Below, piece by piece: positions 12,640 to 26,800 of a stretch of DNA of 64,000 bases. The stretch lies in NCBI RefSeq assembly GCF_027580225.2, contig NC_073354.2, forward strand, positions 20,419,001 through 20,483,000, read 5' to 3'. The notes below the pieces were generated by a model. The model searched no databases. It was not told the DNA's origin and saw only the letters and a program-made list of their open reading frames with translations. The first letter of the stretch is position 1. The number at the start of each line of letters is the position of its first letter. Origin of the DNA: Misgurnus anguillicaudatus (Eukaryota; Chordata; Actinopteri; Cypriniformes; Cobitidae). The translations under genes were made by a program, and so were the position numbers.

Positions 12640-15600
12640 AGAGTCGCAAAAGATTGAAATTAAAGCAAAATGAATGACTGAAATCAAACTTTGATGAAGT
12701 AGATTGTGAGACTGTTTAATGACCGTTTAACATAAGAAAATTACACACTGAGGCAGTTTTAAAATTAAATGTGACCACAAAACCAATCAGAAGTAGCACG
12801 GATATATTTTTAGTACAAAATTATACATTTTTCTTTTATGTCAAAAAATATTAGAATATTATGTAAAGATCATGTACCATGAAGATGTTTTGTAAACTTC
12901 TTTTTTTCTTTTTGAGTGGATACAGTTGCTATGACTTCATTAGGACAACTTTAAAAGGGATTTTCTCAATATTGTGATTTTTGGCACCCTCAGATTTTCA
13001 AATAGTTGTATTTCGGCCAAATATTGTCCTATTCTAACAAACCATACATCAATGGAAAGCTTTTTATTCAGCTTTCAGACGATGTATAAATCTCAATTTC
13101 AAAAAATGGACCCTTACTGGTTTTCTGGTCCAGGGTTACAAATCATGATCTTCTAAAGACAAGACCCTTATTACACTGTAATAGTTTTTCTTAAAAATAC
13201 ACCATCTGTGTGCTCTCAATCTCAGCCTTAATATGCCTGTCCTTTATCCCATTTAACATATGACCTTAGTTTAATGTCTAACATGACTAATTGTGGTGCG
13301 GCTATTCTGAAACGCAGTTCTGTTAGTTGTAATATGATATTAACCGCAAGGTTTAAACTTTGCACAAATATCAACATGTAAAGCACTCTGTACTTTTTAG
13401 TTTTAAAGCCATGGCGGCGCGCTGACGCCGAACCAACATTACAGCGTTCAAGCTTCTCGAGCCGTTCCTGTCATCACCAACCAACACCCTGAAGACAAAG
13501 TCCTGACAGGACACCCAAATTAACTTACGTTCACATGTTAATGGATGTCTTTTCTTTATTGTGTGTCTGCACACAGACTAACCGACGTATGTCCCACTTA
13601 AATAATTTAGTGATTTGTTGCTATAAATTTTAATATTTCATTTATTAGCAGGTGTTGCCTTGTTTTCCATTTAAATATCATAGATGTGTTAAATAAATTA
13701 TTAGACTTATATATTATTCTAACAGTAAACAATAGATTTTACATGGATAACTTGCATAGAATGGCACACCTTTGGATAAAATACTGATAACTGATATATA
13801 CAATTAATACTTAAACTTAATTTCATTTACTTTTGAACAATTTGAACATATTAAGTCCAATATCCACTTTTAACTATTTTTAAGGAAAATCACAATAAAT
13901 TCAACCCTTTATATTCTACTCTTAAATTGTGAAAATGCATGTACATTTACTTGCTTATTATTTTATGTTATTTAAAAAAATACATTTTTATATATATTAT
14001 ATATATATTAGATGTTGTTTAGTATTTTCTTTTACAATTATTATAAACATGTATTTATTGTTTATTATTATTTAGTCATTTAGGTTTACTGTTGTAACAA
14101 ATTAATTTCTCCAATGAGATTAAGTACGATCCTGTCCAGCCCAAACTTAACATTAATATTATAAAAGCAATATAGCGTTTAAAAATACTAACAATTACAA
14201 TAACAATTTTGTCGTACTATACTGTACTACACAAACAATGTTGCAATTCTTTCTGCATTCCTGTCCAAAATTAACCCTTCATGATTTTATGTTAAATGAA
14301 TAACAGTTAATTGCAAATTTTACACTTGACTTTCTTTTAAAGTATTTGTCATCTGTCAAATTATGTGTATAAATCAAATTATAACTGTGTAAAGCTACAA
14401 AAGTGCTAAAGTTAATAAATAATATAAATAATAAAGCTATAAATGTGGACAGAAAGAAATAAGCTTATCATTGTCTTAGTGAAACTCTTATAAACACAAA
14501 CAAACTAGCCTCAAAACCAGCCAGATTGTACAGCGTAAATGAAAAAGCAGCACTCTGCTGACCCCTGTGTGTAGTAACTGGTAACAGCATGTGCGTGTGT
14601 TTTCTCTGCCACCCATTCCTACATATCTAAACCGAGTGTGGTGAGTAAAAAATGTAAACTTTTAGTTCACTACTGATTACTGATTGAAATGCCAATTCTT
14701 AATGAACTCCACTATAATGCACACACACACACACAGGTTACAAAGTTATTAAAGTTATGCCTAAACCAAATTTATGGTGTAATTAAAGCTTGTTTATATT
14801 CCCACATAGTGATCCTGATTGCGGTTGTTTCAGTATGACAGCTATTTTTAAATACAATGTTTTGGGGGGTTGTAGAGCCAAGTAGCCAAAGGGAACTTTC
14901 TGTTATATGTCATCGTAAAATTAAGCTTCCTGATTAGACACCTATAAATTCATGTTTAATAGGATTCCTGTCATAGCAAAAAATTAGGTTTCCTGATTTA
15001 GCTCACTGACACTTAAAACATTCCTCTCTTTTATCCAGTGTTTCTAAATAAATTACCACCTGAATAATTGTGGGGTTTTTTTTGCCGTCTATAACTCTAC
15101 TGGTTTAGCAGGCTTGCAGGTGCTGTGGCATCTCTTTAAGACTCATGTATTATTTAAATGTACAATCACACAAAATAAAATGAACAAATATATATGTGTG
15201 GAATGTTCACCAAGTGTAATGTCTCACAAGATTTATAAACTGGAAACGAATCCCTACATTGCCCTCAGCTGCAGGTCAGTATAAAGAAACTGAACTATTA
15301 CTATTGCAACAACTGTTTTTGTGTACAAAAGTATTACAGACAGAAAAACGATTACACTTTTGTTTATCTTTAATAAACAGTCAACCGCATTTCATTGGCA
15401 AATCCTGGGACCGAGTATAACAGCATGACAAGTAACTGAATGAAACGGGGGTTAATATTAAAGCCTTATTTACACCCCCCTAAAGTATCTCTGTCTCGTT
15501 CTGTTTTTGATCTTCTTATTCCATCATCTTCCTCCCTCTCTCACTTTAACTGGCCTTTCCCATAAATTACCCTGTGGAGCACCCACACAGAAGTTCACAC

Positions 15601-16148
15601 AGAGCGTCTGATGGCCAACTCTGACTAACATCCCCCTGACCTCATCCCAGATGACTAGACATTAAGGGTGTGTTTAAGGAACAGAGAGTGAAAGGACTCA
15701 ACAGTCTTCTGTGTTTGGTTAAGAGTTTTTTCCTTTCCCGAACTATTACTGGATGGGGTCATTTGCTCACCTCACAGACACTAAGAAAGAAACTGTGTGT
15801 ATATACACGAATCTGGCTACGCTTGTAAGGGCCAAATATTTAAAAACGTCCTTGCAACTATAGCAAAACTGGTTCTGACTAATCGAACAAATCATGTTCT
15901 ACTTTAAATCTAATAATGTGTACTGGTTTCTCTGAAGACAAAGTTTAAGAGAAGGGTATAAAAACACTGGGTTGATTTTAACCCATGGATGGGGAAATAT
16001 TGGACAAAAGCATAAACGGTAAAAAAATGGACATAGTGTCCATAGTGACTTTTTTTGAGGCCAATAGCAAAGCTTGCAGTCGCCATCTTGGCCACGTATC
16101 ACTTGCCCATAACTGAAAATGGGTAGAAAGGCGCGAAGTGGGTAGGCC
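12640..16148. other. AT-rich non-coding intronic DNA
   Basis: Very AT-rich, with TATATA runs near 13,990 and a short CA run at 14,719-14,736. No coding exon is recognised on either strand. Confidence 0.5.
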
Positions 16149-17114
16149 TAAAGCTATGTTTATACTCAAAATGACATCAACGCGGAGTGGGCGGACGTGT
16201 GCGGGACCCCATTTCGCGTGGAGGTGTGCACGGCAATTTTTATAACCGCACGTGCGGCTCCGCATCCGAAAATTATTGAACTTGAGGTGATTCTGTCCGA
16301 GCAGGCAAGCCTGTGACGTATCTCTTTGATCAATCCATGCAAAACAATGCATATACTATTTATCTGACCTTCTGGAATTAAAGTATGGAAACTTGCAGAT
16401 TAAAACACAAATTATTTTTGGCTTATATTTGTATTGGTGAACCACTGGATCTGTACTGTTTGTTTAGTAAAACATTTATGAAATGGTAATTTTTTTAATA
16501 AAGACATATTTAAGAGATTGTTGTTTTATTCATGTTCTCATATTTATATATCAAGCTCTGATGTTATAAGCATGAGGGTTGTTCCAGCGGACGACGACTT
16601 CTTTTCTCTTCTTTGAGTTTGTTTTTGACTTGATTGCTCATGTTGCCCCCTGGCGGTTCAAAGAATAGTGCAACAGCGAGCGCGTCAGCTATAAATGCCT
16701 CATCTGTTTGATAACGATGCATTCACACGGGGCGTAAGCGTTAACGCTTCCCATTCACTTTTAAGGGGTGACGTCATGCGTTGCCGAACTGAAGTGTGGA
16801 TCGGTCGGCGCCGCATCAGTGCCGTTGCTCGCGGCAGAAGTTGAACATTTCTCAACTTTTCAAGCGGCAACGCGTGCGTCAGCCAATCAGATCGCCTTAT
16901 GCAATTAACCTAGGCAGAGTCAGCCAATTACATTTATGGAAGACCGAAGCATAGGTTGCGGCCACTGTGATTGGCTGTTGGCCACGCTTCAGACAAGCCT
17001 TCCGTCAAGCGTTAACGCTTTCGCCCCGTGTGAATGCACCGTTAGACACGCGCGCGTGCACAATCAGCGGAGGCACAGGTAGCGGACCAAAGCGCGAGTA
17101 TAAACAAAGCTTAA
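16149..17114. mobile_element. Composite MITE with a second MITE nested inside
   Basis: The left end reads CTAAAGCTATGTTTATACTC and the right end, on the opposite strand, TTAAGCTTTGTTTATACTC, an imperfect inverted pair. The interior is GC-rich and CpG-containing, unlike the AT-rich surroundings. The element at 16,712-17,044 is inserted into it. Confidence 0.6.
16712..17044. mobile_element. Nested MITE with long TIRs and TA target
   Basis: Ends are inverted over more than 30 bp: the left reads TAACGATGCATTCACACGGG and continues through GCGTTAACGCTT. The right end is its complement with few mismatches. TA dinucleotides bracket both sides, compatible with a Tc1/mariner-like target. The interior has no transposase frame, so it is non-autonomous. 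Confidence 0.75.
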
Positions 17115-17220
17115 GGTGACTGGTTTCCAGACCCACACCTGCCTAGCTTGACAATAGTGTTAGCAGTGGCAGTTCACCTGTTACTCAAGTGGCCACGCCC
17201 TTAATTATGCAGAACTTTAA

Positions 17221-17529
17221 CTGTGCTTTCACACCGCCACCGGCGAGAGCGGCAAAGTGTCCGGAAGTCATTTATTTACAATGAGAGACGGCGGCGAGCT
17301 CCGGCAAACAGCGTCATGTACGGTGTGAGCGACGAGGAGAGTTAAAATCAGTTCAACTTTATGGTATTGAGCTATGACGCAGTTCGGCGGCAACCAATCG
17401 GAAGGCGAAAACCTAGAGAAGAGTTCAGAGAATGCATTTGAGCGTCCACTACACCTTTTCTATAGCGTCGTTGGCAGGGCAGCCAGAGCTTTTATTGACG
17501 CTCTCGCCGGTGGCGGTGTGAAAGCACAG
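17221..17529. mobile_element. GC-rich MITE with ~31-bp perfect TIRs (TAA target)
   Basis: The left terminus begins CTGTGCTTTCACACCGCCAC and continues into CGGCGAGAGCG; the right terminus is its exact complement and ends AAAGCACAG. TAA lies directly outside both ends, matching a 3-bp PIF/Harbinger-type duplication. No open transposase frame is present. Confidence 0.8.
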
Positions 17530-17916
17530 TAAGGCTTAATATAACATAAACGGATGAGTTACAAACAAATTAACCTCCTCACAGTTGTCATGAAGGAAAA
17601 AATTTGCTATATAGACCAAAATCACTTTTATTTACAAGACTGTAAACATTACTTTCTGCTGTAAAGTTGGGAATTTTAACATGGGGGTCTATGGGAACTG
17701 ACTCCCTTTTGGAGCCAGCCTTCAGCGGCCCGTCAATGAATTGCAGTTTAAGTCACTTGCGTATTGGCTTCATCGGAAGATTGCCCCTCGGACATGCATG
17801 TTGGGATATAAATAAACCTATGCTGTTTTGTTTCAAATCATGACTGGGAAACAAAAACCCACCATATAGGTTTATTTATAACCAAAGATATTGAATATAC
17901 CAGGATTGAGCATTTC

Positions 17917-18345
17917 TATAGACCCTTTTACTGTTTGTACACAATGATAACGTAGCAACCTATAAGCACGCATTTTGGCAACGAAAGTATGGCGAGAATC
18001 AGCAGCGTGTCAAGCTACGCGAGCGGTTAAGCAACAGAGACAAAGTTAGTTATTTTAAAAAGTTTACTTTATCAAATGGTATCCGGCTACCAGATCAGTG
18101 TACTATAGTGGAGTGGATAAAAGACGTTAGCAGATGGCCAAATATATATAATATAAATATAAAATATAGGGTATAAAAATATACAAATATTAGTGCAACT
18201 TTAAACGCAAGAACCAGACATTTTGATGCTGGGAAACCGTTTTGATAAAATTTCTGAGTTGTTAGAACCACTGGGGAATAACACCACTTTCGTTGCCAAA
18301 ATGCACGCGCAACTATTTGATCACGTGGGCTGTAAAAGGACCCAT
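17917..18345. mobile_element. MITE with inverted ends, gmds intron 4
   Basis: Left end TATAGACCCTTTTAC and CATTTTGGCAACGAAAG; right end CTTTCGTTGCCAAAATGC and GTAAAAGGACCCATA, an inverted pair about 70 bp deep. The middle contains a segment (about 18,045-18,125) that reappears inverted at 19,124-19,196. Confidence 0.7.
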
Positions 18346-18587
18346 ACGTTTAATTTTTTTGCCAGTTGCCCTTGAAAGCCCCCCCCCACATAAAAAAGCA
18401 ACTTAACCCCTGGCTTTATAACGTGGAGGGCCAAATGTCCTCAAAAATATAGTGAAATGTATTGTGTATGAGAACATTTATAGTCAGTGTGAGAGTTTTC
18501 TGTCCAGTAGGAGTCAAAGGACAAACTGAATCTGTATGTCTGAAAAAGAAGACAGACAGAGATACAGAGAGAAAAAAGATGGTTTAC

Positions 18588-18697
18588 CTTAACATGACTC
18601 TGTGCTCCCAGGTTATATATTTCAGTGGGTTTGACTTCATTGATAATCTTCACCAAGCATGTGCTGTCGGTCAAATCACCATAGTGCAACTTCATGT
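18588..18697 (-). CDS. gmds: gmds coding exon 4
   Basis: 110 bp. The acceptor is CATAG at 18,698-18,702 and the donor is GTAAAC following AAG. The two leading bases complete an Asn codon split with exon 3. The frame then encodes [18 protein letters not shown] through NLGAQSHVK, matching vertebrate GMDS. It ends in phase 0; the following exon is not in the window. Confidence 0.96.
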
Positions 18698-21600
18698 CTA
18701 TGAGTCACAGGCGAATGTAAAAATAAAGATTTATTATACTCCATTTCACAAGAAGTGGCATATATTATGCCTCTTATGGAAAGGTTAAGAAATAGTTTAA
18801 CCCTTTAGACCTGCTGAGACACTCTCCCTCTCCCTTACAATCTCTCTCACTCTCACTCACTTACCCACTCACTCACTCTCTTAAGTTTATAACCACAGTT
18901 CATTTGAAAAGAAAAATTCTTGTCATTGTTTATTCATCCTCATGTCTTTCCAAACCATATGACTTTCCTTATTCCCTAGAACACATTTAAAGAATATTCC
19001 AGTCACTCGTTTTTATAACGAAAGTGGAGTAAGACAGAAATAACACTACAATTAGAATGGTAAAGGTGTCATTAAAATGGTCCATATGACTTATATGAGG
19101 TTTATGGAAAGTCATACAATGGTGACTGTGGTCCACTATAGTACACTGATCTGGTAGCTGGATACCATTTGATAAAGTCAACTTTTTAAAAGACTTACAA
19201 TATTCCTCTCCAGTGTGCTGTGACCATATTAAAGGGATAGTTCGGCCAAAAATGATATTAAACCAACAATTTTCTCAACCCCAAGCTGTTCGAGATGCAT
19301 ATGTCCATCATATTTCAGACAAACACATTTTCAGTTATTTTAGAGAATGTTTTAGATCTTTCAGTTGATTAAATGTAAAAGTTATGGGGTCCACTCCTTC
19401 AAGCCCAAAAATGTGCATCCATCCTTCACAAAACAAATCCAAACGGCTCCATGATGCCAAACAAAGGCCTTCTGAGGGTACCGGTAATCCAAACGGTGTT
19501 GTTGTAGAAATATCCATATTCAAAACCCTACAAACGAAAACAACTAGCTTCTGGTAACGCCGCCATCTTAGTCGCGTCCACATTCAAGATGCAAGCGTAC
19601 GCAGTTTACGCAGGGTTCTGTGCTGCTGCTCTGTGCCCCCGCCCTCCGAATTTGTCATACGTCACTAAGAAAAGTGCGTACACTACGCTGATAATCTCTC
19701 CTGAATACAGAGGAGTCTAAGATGGATACCGAAAGCTAGTTATTTCGTTTACAAAGTTTTAAATATGTATATTTCTACAACAAAACGGCACGAATTGCTC
19801 TTCAGAAGGCCTTTGTTTATCATCCTGGAACCGTTTGGGTTTATTTTGTGAAGGATGGATGCACATTTTTTGGACTTGAAGGACATGGACCCCGTAACTT
19901 TACATTTGATTAACTGAAAGATCAAAGACATCCTCCAAAATAACTGAAAATGTGTTCGTCCGAAAAATGATGGACATATGCATCTCGGACGGCTTGGGGG
20001 TGAGTACATCATGGGTTTAATATCATTTTTGGCCGAACTATCACTTTAATAAGTAACTTGAACCTAAGTGATGATTTAGATTTGTAAAAAATGAATCAAT
20101 CAATTCATTGGAAAGATGTGATTTAAAGGGATACTCCAGCAAATAATAAAAATTACCCCATGATTTGCTCATCCTCAAGCTATCATCAATGTACATAATC
20201 ACCTTTTTTTAAACAAACACATTCAAAGTTATTTAAAAAAATATCCTTGATCCTCCAAGCTTTATAACGGTAGTAAACAGGGACCAGGAAACAACTTCTA
20301 ACTTTGAAGCCCAAAAAGTGCATCCATCCTTCAGAGACGTAATCCACGTGGCTCCAGGGGGTTGATAAAGGCCTTCTGAGAGTAATTGATGTAATTTTGT
20401 AAGAAAAATATGCATATTTAAAACTTTATATTAACTAGCTTCCAGCGACATCCAATACACATTCACAAGAGAGTAGCGTAGCAGCATACAGTACACTTTT
20501 TTGGGCTGCAAAATCAGAAGTTGTTCCCTGATCCCAATTTACTACCATTATAAAGCTTGAAAGAGAAAGGCTTTTTTTTATAGTTTTGTCTGAAAAAGAT
20601 AATCATGTACATCGAGGATGGCTGGAGGGTGAGTAAATCATAGGGTAATTTTCACTTATTCAATATTCGCTGGAGTATCACTATATATCGGAGTGTAGAC
20701 ATTTTGTGTATTTCAGCCTGCTATTATATACCTCGAGGCTTTGAATATACTGCAAGAGTTATATGATCCATTTGTATGATATTTTTCTTCTCATTTTAGA
20801 GTATGACGGCAACAGTCCTTCTTCACTTTTATTGTAGATAAAAAGCAGCTGGCACTAACTTAGATATACTGTAATAAAATTCTGTAGAAATTACAGTATT
20901 ACTGGGTATTACTGGCAACTAGCTGCCAGTAACTTACTGTTGATTTTACATTTATGTTATTTACTGGCAACAGTTTGTTCAAAGTTAAATGAACATGAAA
21001 CATTTTCAGTCTTTATCTTCTACAGTAAGTTACTGGCAACCAGCTGCATAATTACAGCAAATTTTTTACATTGTAGTTAAAACCAACATGGATAACACTC
21101 CACAGTTTGTGCTCCACAAAAGATAGAAAGTCAAATGGGTTTGGAACAATATGAGGGCGAGTAAATAATGGGAGAGTTTTCATTTTTAGATGATCTCTTT
21201 CTTTCAAAGACAAACATCACCTAAGCGAGACCTGACGATTTACCAAGGTATTTATTATTACATGAATAGAGATCATAATCATATCAAAACATTTTTAAAA
21301 TGATTGATTGACAGAACTAGGATCACAACAGCCACCCATCACCAGCTCTACTGAAAAGAAGAAAGCAGTCTGTTTCTGGATTTGTGCAAGACTTGAATTC
21401 ATTCTAGTAGTCATTTATACCTTCAAAAACCAGACACAGACTAAGAAGATTTAGGCTAATCATAAAAGAAAATACCTCAATGAAAATACTGAATAGACAA
21501 CTTACAACTCTTAGAGGATCCAATTCCTATTGATATTTTACATGGGTTAGAGACCATTCATGTGTTTACAATTGTAATAAACATGATTATTAAAGTCAGA

Positions 21601-23762
21601 TGTTTGGATGCAAAACTCACTTCCTTCTGTGTGGGTTTGAGGGTTATGATAGAGGTGCTCAATACGGCCTGTGTTAAAAGAACTGGACCTGCGCAGGATA
21701 CCATGAACCTGATCCGAAGAAAATAGATTTATAAATAATTAGATAAACATATAAGGAAAAATTCTGTCATTATTTTCTGACTCTCGTGTTGTTACAAACC
21801 TGTATAAATTTCTTTATTTTGATGAAGACGAAAGAAGATATTTTGAGCAATGTTTGTAACCAAACCGATTGTGGGCCACATTCACTTCCATAGTAGGAAA
21901 AAAGCATACTATGGAAGTGAATGGGTTGCATTTGGTTACAAACATTTCTCAAAATATCTTCCTTTGTGTTCGTCAGAACAACAACATTTATACAAGCTTG
22001 TAACAACACAAGAGTGAGTAAATGATAAACGAATTTTCATTTTTGGGTGAACTATCCCTTAAATAGTGGCAGAAATGTAAACACCCCACAATTTTTAGGA
22101 ATATATTATTTTTGTAAAAGTATGACTAACATTTTTAGAATGACGTTTTATAGGTAAAAAGAGAGTTTTGAAAACGACTGTGTTACGTGGAATTTATTTC
22201 TGATGGGTTTATAGGATGTTTTGCAGGGTTATTTTGGATCACCCACCTCATAACCTTTAGCCAGCAGAAATTCAGCCAGGTAGGAACCATCCTGAAACCA
22301 CAAAGAGGGAGAATTGTATAAAGTCTTTAAGACATACACACACACACATTACGACAAACATTTCCCAAAAAAAGTACGCAACACAATGACCATTTCTTTC
22401 TAAATTTCACATGCGAGCCAGACCACAGCAAATACACGCCTACATTATACAAATGCACACGTACGCACACACTCTTATGTTGGGACTCGACAAAGAGCCA
22501 GTCTCTTCTCACCAAAGCACAGTCCATATATAGTATGCAAAAAAATGGGCAAAAATGGACAAATAAGTACAGACTGCCTACAGGCAACAGCACACACAGT
22601 AAGCCAGTAATACAAGCTCACTGATTTATCTTGCTTCATCTTATACACAGACAAAAGAGCACTAAACAAGGCCGTGATGTCAGCTGCCGAATCCACCTGA
22701 CTTTCAAAAGACGAACCGACTGACACAGAACTTAACTTTCAAAATGCTGAGTCTCTCTCATTCTTATTCTCATCTTTTCTCATTCTCATTTTTTTCCTCT
22801 CATACTTCCCGACCGCACATTCTAGAACTTTGGAACATTCCGCCCCGGCCATGGCATTCCGCCCCCCACTTCCTGCTGGGGTGATATAGGCACAATCCCA
22901 GGGACCTTTGGGGAAAAAATGAGAAAAGAGCTCAACGCTGTTGTGTGAGCCTGTATATCTTATATGTGTGTGCGTGTGTAATTATGTATATATGCATGTA
23001 CAAATATACACACAAAGAATGTCAAGGGAAATATAAATGCTTCTAAGAGAATACACTATATATGTATTCTCAAACTTTTTTAGTGTGCGGCCCCACTTTT
23101 GTACGGTGCATTCCTTCGCGGAAATTTATGACAAAAACGGTTCTAAAACTTAACATTTGAATTAAACAAAACATTAAATTATACAAAGCAGTGCTGTTGG
23201 TTTAGCCTAATTTTTTTTTTTTTTTTTGGGGGGGGTAATTACACAGAATTCATGATAAATTAATGTATTTTATAAAATGTCATAAAACTGGGGTCCCAGT
23301 CTCACGACCCCCAGTTTGAGAACCACTGCTCTAGACATGCGTCACTGGCATGTACCATTGAATTGCAAGCACATCTTTGCCCACCTGAGCCTCTCCATGT
23401 GATTCTGTGCATGGGTTTGTGCGTGTTTTTCTTTTACAATCACGGCCAACTACAGCACAGACTCGTAACCTTCTGTGATAAAAAGCTTATCGTTACACTG
23501 AGACTGTTGGGAAACGTTGCCTGTTTCCCGCAGATTGTGCTCATAGGCAGGAAACTTCGATGGACACGACATTCCAACCAGTCTGAGTATACACACACAA
23601 ACAGGTCCACACATTGTAAGCCAGCTTTTATTTCTTCATCAACTTTTCCTTAAAATTAAACTTCATGTGAAAAACATCTCAGAAATGCAAGTTAATTTGG
23701 AAAAAAACTTCAATGGCAATCATCATCAACCTCTATGTGCATTTTATAAAAATGAAACTGCA

Positions 23763-23817
<55 letters not shown>

Positions 23818-26800
23818 TTGCTAATGGTAAACTGTGAGTGCATTCAAACCAGAATGGTAAAGGAAAGAATGAAAACTCATCAAAGAAAACCAAAGGAATA
23901 GAATACAGTTTGTAAAGTATAAAAACTATTACTTCTATGGAATGTCCGCACAAAACATGGAAACCAGAATGTGTGCGTGCGTGTGCGCGTGTCTGTCACT
24001 CCATCTGTGTATCATCTCAGTTTGCGCACGTGTCCATTTGCTTGTGTGTGAAGACAGGTCCCTTACATTTGCCTGACACCGCAGTTAAACAGTCTGTCTC
24101 CTCTTACAACATCCAAGCACCAAACAAATGCCTCTGTGTTTTCTTATTAACCACAAGTGGGCGCAACATAATTCAGCGCACACATCAACTAAGAGAGGCA
24201 CAATTAAAGTATTTTGACTATTCATTTCTGGTGCTATGGCAACTACTTGTCTTCTCGAATACAGGCTACTCTTTTTTTCCAATAAGAAAAGCTGTTTTAA
24301 TTGCTGCGGAAAGAAAATACACGTAAATGTCTCATTAGAATAGATTTTTGTCGTTTGACAGCCCCCTGGTGTCTACAGGGGAAAATGCACCCGGACGTTT
24401 CATAATTTTTTCTTATAATTTGTGCTCCTGTTAAGTTTTTAGTGTGTCCTGACATCGTAGTTAAACACTCTCCTCATCCAAGCTCAAACAAACGACTGTG
24501 TTCCCCCATAAACCACAACTGTTTGCAACAATTTCAACATAACCCAGCGCACAATGGGAACTGCGCAGACTGTTTGGAGGATGACATCATCGTATCGCGA
24601 GAGCAATTCAAACACTGTGCTTTTGCAAGCGCTTTTCGCAGCCCTTATTCGTGTCTATTAATATGATAACTGCTTGAACAATAGAGCAGTGCTTCCCAAT
24701 CCTGTTCCTCGAGTACCCCTTCCAGAAAGTTTTAGATGTCTCCTTATTTAAAACACATGATTCAACTCATCAGCCTCCTTCCAGGATGGTTAACATGCCT
24801 CCCTAACAAGCTGACGGGTTATCAGGTGTTTTAAATAAGGAGATATCTAAAACATTCTAGAAGAGGCTATTCGAGGACCTGGATTGGGAAACACTGATGA
24901 ACATTTACAAACATGTCGGTCAAAATGTTTAAGATACATACAACACGCATTGAACCGTCCAGCTTTATTAATTACTGCAAAGTGCAGTCTACGTTTTGTT
25001 TAGAAAAATAGAACAAAGAACTCAAATGAAATATTTTCAACTAAGGTCTTATTACATCTGACGATTTTTGACAGTTGACAGCCCCCTTCTGTTCATCAAG
25101 CAAACTGCACCAGGATGATTTTAATATTTTTCTAATAGAAAGTGTTTGCCCCGTGTCGCTGTTAAAAGTTATTTTAATTAGTCATACCAATACGCCTATC
25201 GTTGAGGGAGAAAATAAATGGTATGCAATACGTTTTTCGCAATCAGCACCAAACCAATTGTCTGTTAAAGCCAGTCTATCCTGTTAAACAAATCAGATAA
25301 ATCAGTACTGATGTGTAGTCCAGAAAGCGGGGTTAACTTGTTATCAGCGAAACCCTGAATTTCTGATGATTAACACAAACCCTGCTTACCCAGGGGGGTA
25401 TTACAGAAAGCTGGTTATGTAACATACATGGTTAGGGTAAGCAGGGTTTTGGGTTAATCAACCCAAGTTCAAGGTTTCGCTGAGGGTAAGTTAAACCCGT
25501 TTTTAGGAATACATCCATGATCATGCCGGTTCCAAAACACCTGATAAGAGTTAGTTTAATCAACCTCCTACTGGTAACCGAGAGTTAATGCGCGCACAAG
25601 GAGAATACCTAGGGGTGGTTTCCCGGACAGAGATTAGTTTAAGAGCCAGGACTAGGCCTTAGGTTAATAGAAAATATAACTAGTTTTAACAAACGTGCCT
25701 TACTAAAACATTACTTGTGTGCATTCTGAGGCAAAACAAAGGGCACTGATGTATTTAAAGACGTCAGTGCAAGTTGTTTTCAGTTTGGACAGCTCTTACA
25801 TTTATTTAGTCTAGGACTAGTCTAATCCCTTCCCAGGAAACCGCACCAAAAACATTTTCAATTTCAAACATACCCAGATATCCTTTGTCACATAACCAGC
25901 TTTATAACGTGCCACGCATGTGCAGCTGCCACTTCCTGTTAGGCAAATCAGCCACATGATCAGTGTCATTCTGAGTACAGCACTTTATTCAATCTGTGTG
26001 TCTTCTCACAACATATAGCTTATTTTCTTCAAGTTTACCTCACTGACAACACAGATGGCCTAAACAATTCCTGAAATACAAAGAAAGCATATCACTATAC
26101 CAAGAAGAACAAGGACACATAACACGTACGTTAAGAAAAAGCATTAACAAAATAACACAAATATACAGACAGAGACTACAAAACACAAAGACAACATGTC
26201 AGACTAATAAAAAGGCATTTGTGTTTTAATCTAATAGTTTCACCTGTCAACATTCCATCTATTGGAAAATAACAATAACTTTTATCAAGATTCGAACTTC
26301 CTCAATTAAACATTTAGAGTAAAACTATTAAGTTTAGCACACATATTTTACTGCCTAATAAGGTTCAAAGTCCTTAACTCACTGGAAGATAAAAGAGGTT
26401 TATAAACATGCACCTTAAACACTTACTTTACAACACTTACATGTGTTTGCAAGATAACTATTTATTCCACACCCTGTAACATTGTACAATTTATACTACA
26501 CCCAAATTTTACTCTGAACAACTTCTCAGCAGATATGTGTCACAACTCTCATATTTCATAGTACACACACACAATGAGGCATACAACAAAAAGGTAAGGG
26601 AGGGACTGTAACAGCATCCAACAAATATGAGGCCTGTATGAAACACTCCTTCTTATGCACACCTGTTGTTATTGTTGTTAAGCAAACTTCAAACGCCTAA
26701 TGTTACGTCAGTGTCTAAGAAAACGATCACGTTTAGTACCTGACACAAATGTACTGTACTACGTAGGTCTAAAAACAGTGAAACCGTATAACTAACAGCA

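Noticed and set aside
12974..13156. 60-residue plus-strand frame near AT-rich repeats
   Set aside because: Looks like part of a decayed dispersed repeat; no exon signals.
2000..18500. gmds exon 5 (expected peptide near ISFDLAEYTAD)
   Set aside because: Looked for on the minus strand and not found; it most likely lies left of the window.
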